Shown piece after piece: positions 63,412-64,000 of a stretch of DNA of 64,000 nt (position 1 is the first letter of the stretch; the number at the start of each line of letters is the position of its first letter). This DNA comes from Dokdonia pacifica (lineage in GTDB: Bacteria > Bacteroidota > Bacteroidia > Flavobacteriales > Flavobacteriaceae), in the NCBI RefSeq assembly GCF_900188275.1, contig NZ_FZNY01000001.1:806001-870000 (forward strand). The letters are read 5' to 3'. The position numbers and the translations under genes are program-made. The notes under the pieces were generated by a model that saw only the letters and a program-made list of their open reading frames with translations, had not been told where the DNA came from and made no database searches.

Positions 63412-63502
63412 TGTACGCTTTAACGATTCGCTCTCCATATTGTCGTGAACCTGCCTACCGGCAGGTAGGTCTCATAAGTTCGCTTTCGCGAAAGCGTATA
63501 CA
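63412..63502. repeat. long mosaic palindrome element with nested hairpin
   Basis: TGTACGCTTTAACGATTCGC ... GTCGTGAA, then the hairpin CCTGCCTACCGGCAGGTAGG (63450-63469), then TCATAAGTTCGCTTTCGCGA and its palindrome partner. Inverted relative to the elements at 38262 and 46402. The short perfect palindrome is at 63481-63496. Confidence 0.8.
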
Positions 63503-63531
63503 ACAAAATTAACTGTGTAAAATAACACTCC

Positions 63532-64000
63532 TTATATATCAACAAAAGCTTTTTCTAAAACACTAGCCCCTGTGCAGAATACAATAAGCTGGTCATCATC
63601 ATCCGTTTTTCTTTCTTTTTCTATTTGATTTGTAGGGTTTACAATAATTTGACGCTTTAATCCTTCCTCATCTAATAACTGTTTTAAAGCTTCTTCGTCT
63701 ATGATTTCTTGATCGTTAGTATTATGGTATACAACTCTTACCCCTATTAATAAAATACCTTGATTTCTTAATATAGGTATTAATTGATCATATGTTTTAT
63801 GTACTAATGATTTAAACTTTTGAAGTTTTAAATCTATTGTATAAAACTCATTGAATTCATTGTAATTAAGCACTTCATCTAACACTTTTGAAACTCCATG
63901 ATTTAAAAGGCTTTGTGTAATAATATTTTTACTATAAACGCTGCTATTTATTATCTCGTTTACATCAGATTTTTTCAGATCTTCTGTATACTTCTGATCA
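63532..64000 (-). CDS. C-terminal part of a probable RCK/TrkA-type ion channel protein (5' end outside window)
   Basis: The minus-strand frame is open from the window edge to the stop at 63532. The end has the pattern of a TrkA-C/RCK domain: ILLIGVRVVYHN, an acidic helix, IIVNPTNQ, then DDDDQLIVFCTGAS. This suggests a nucleotide-gated potassium channel or related (Castor/Pollux-like) protein. The upstream visible part is helical (DLKKSDVNEIINSSVYSKNIITQSLLN). Family assignment is by resemblance only. No GTG or ATG within the window need be the start. Confidence 0.55.
   Translation of the reverse strand, partial: DQKYTEDLKKSDVNEIINSSVYSKNIITQSLLNHGVSKVLDEVLNYNEFNEFYTIDLKLQKFKSLVHKTYDQLIPILRNQGILLIGVRVVYHNTNDQEIIDEEALKQLLDEEGLKRQIIVNPTNQIEKERKTDDDDQLIVFCTGASVLEKAFVDI

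Noticed and set aside
1-64000. CRISPR array, prophage, insertion sequence, tRNA or rRNA genes
   Set aside because: No regularly spaced direct repeats, transposase, integrase or phage proteins, and no recognisable tRNA or rRNA sequences were found by reading.

Overview
The window is AT-rich chromosomal DNA from a marine member of the Bacteroidota, almost certainly family Flavobacteriaceae. The support is a SusC-type TonB receptor, an alginate-degradation locus, type IX secretion (T9SS) sorting domains, a PID-CTERM-like small protein, LytTR regulators, Bacteroidetes promoter elements (TAnnTTTG) and many copies of the palindrome GCTTTCGCGAAAGC. A Dokdonia-like genus is a guess from that palindrome only. 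No rRNA, tRNA, CRISPR array, insertion sequence or phage was seen.

Layout. (1) 1-8300, minus strand: an alginate utilisation locus with the 5' part of susC, kdgF, a DEH-reductase-type SDR, two PL7 lyases, an Nramp-like transporter and a PL6 lyase. Phased TGG-N6-CCA type operators overlap promoters in front of susC and of the PL6 gene. (2) 8600-26400, minus strand: a cell-surface block with a beta-propeller-like lipoprotein, two large T9SS proteins sharing a cohesin-like N-terminal module, a YceI protein, a PID-CTERM-like small protein and two giant BspA-type leucine-rich-repeat proteins ending in dockerin-like modules. Three promoters here share a 33-bp motif placed exactly 25 nt upstream of a -7 box. 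(3) 26400-38000: regulators, namely an alpha/beta hydrolase - degenerate cyclase - AraC fusion, a TPR/LuxR-type protein, an ECF sigma factor, a TPR histidine kinase, a sigma-54 activator, a LytTR protein and a sigma-region-4-like protein, together with a GT2 enzyme and a divergent TauD-like protein behind a good sigma-54 promoter.

(4) 38500-46270, plus strand: a tightly packed operon of planctomycete-type cytochrome/DUF1549-DUF1553, DUF1501, NHL-like propeller, chitobiase-C-like lipoprotein and membrane cytochrome-LRR-chitobiase-C proteins. This is a predicted exported redox/carbohydrate-binding system of unknown function. (5) 46570-49885: two small membrane proteins, a decayed ORF and a LytS/LytR-type two-component pair. 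(6) 50361-54338: a compact operon encoding a CheY-like receiver, an H-NOX nitric-oxide sensor, a PAS histidine kinase, an Hpt protein and a LytTR response regulator, i.e. a complete NO-responsive phosphorelay. (7) 54860-63370: a STAS protein and a polysaccharide-assembly locus (GT4, GH5-like hydrolase, Ig-like secreted protein, GT-C-like membrane protein, GT2). (8) The right edge holds the C-terminal part of a probable RCK/TrkA-type ion channel protein.

The short palindrome occurs 11 times in perfect 12-bp form. Six copies are intergenic, four lie inside genes and are all read in the same frame (Ala-Phe-Ala-Lys), and one lies in a decayed ORF. Longer mosaic versions carry other repeats inserted between the palindrome arms.
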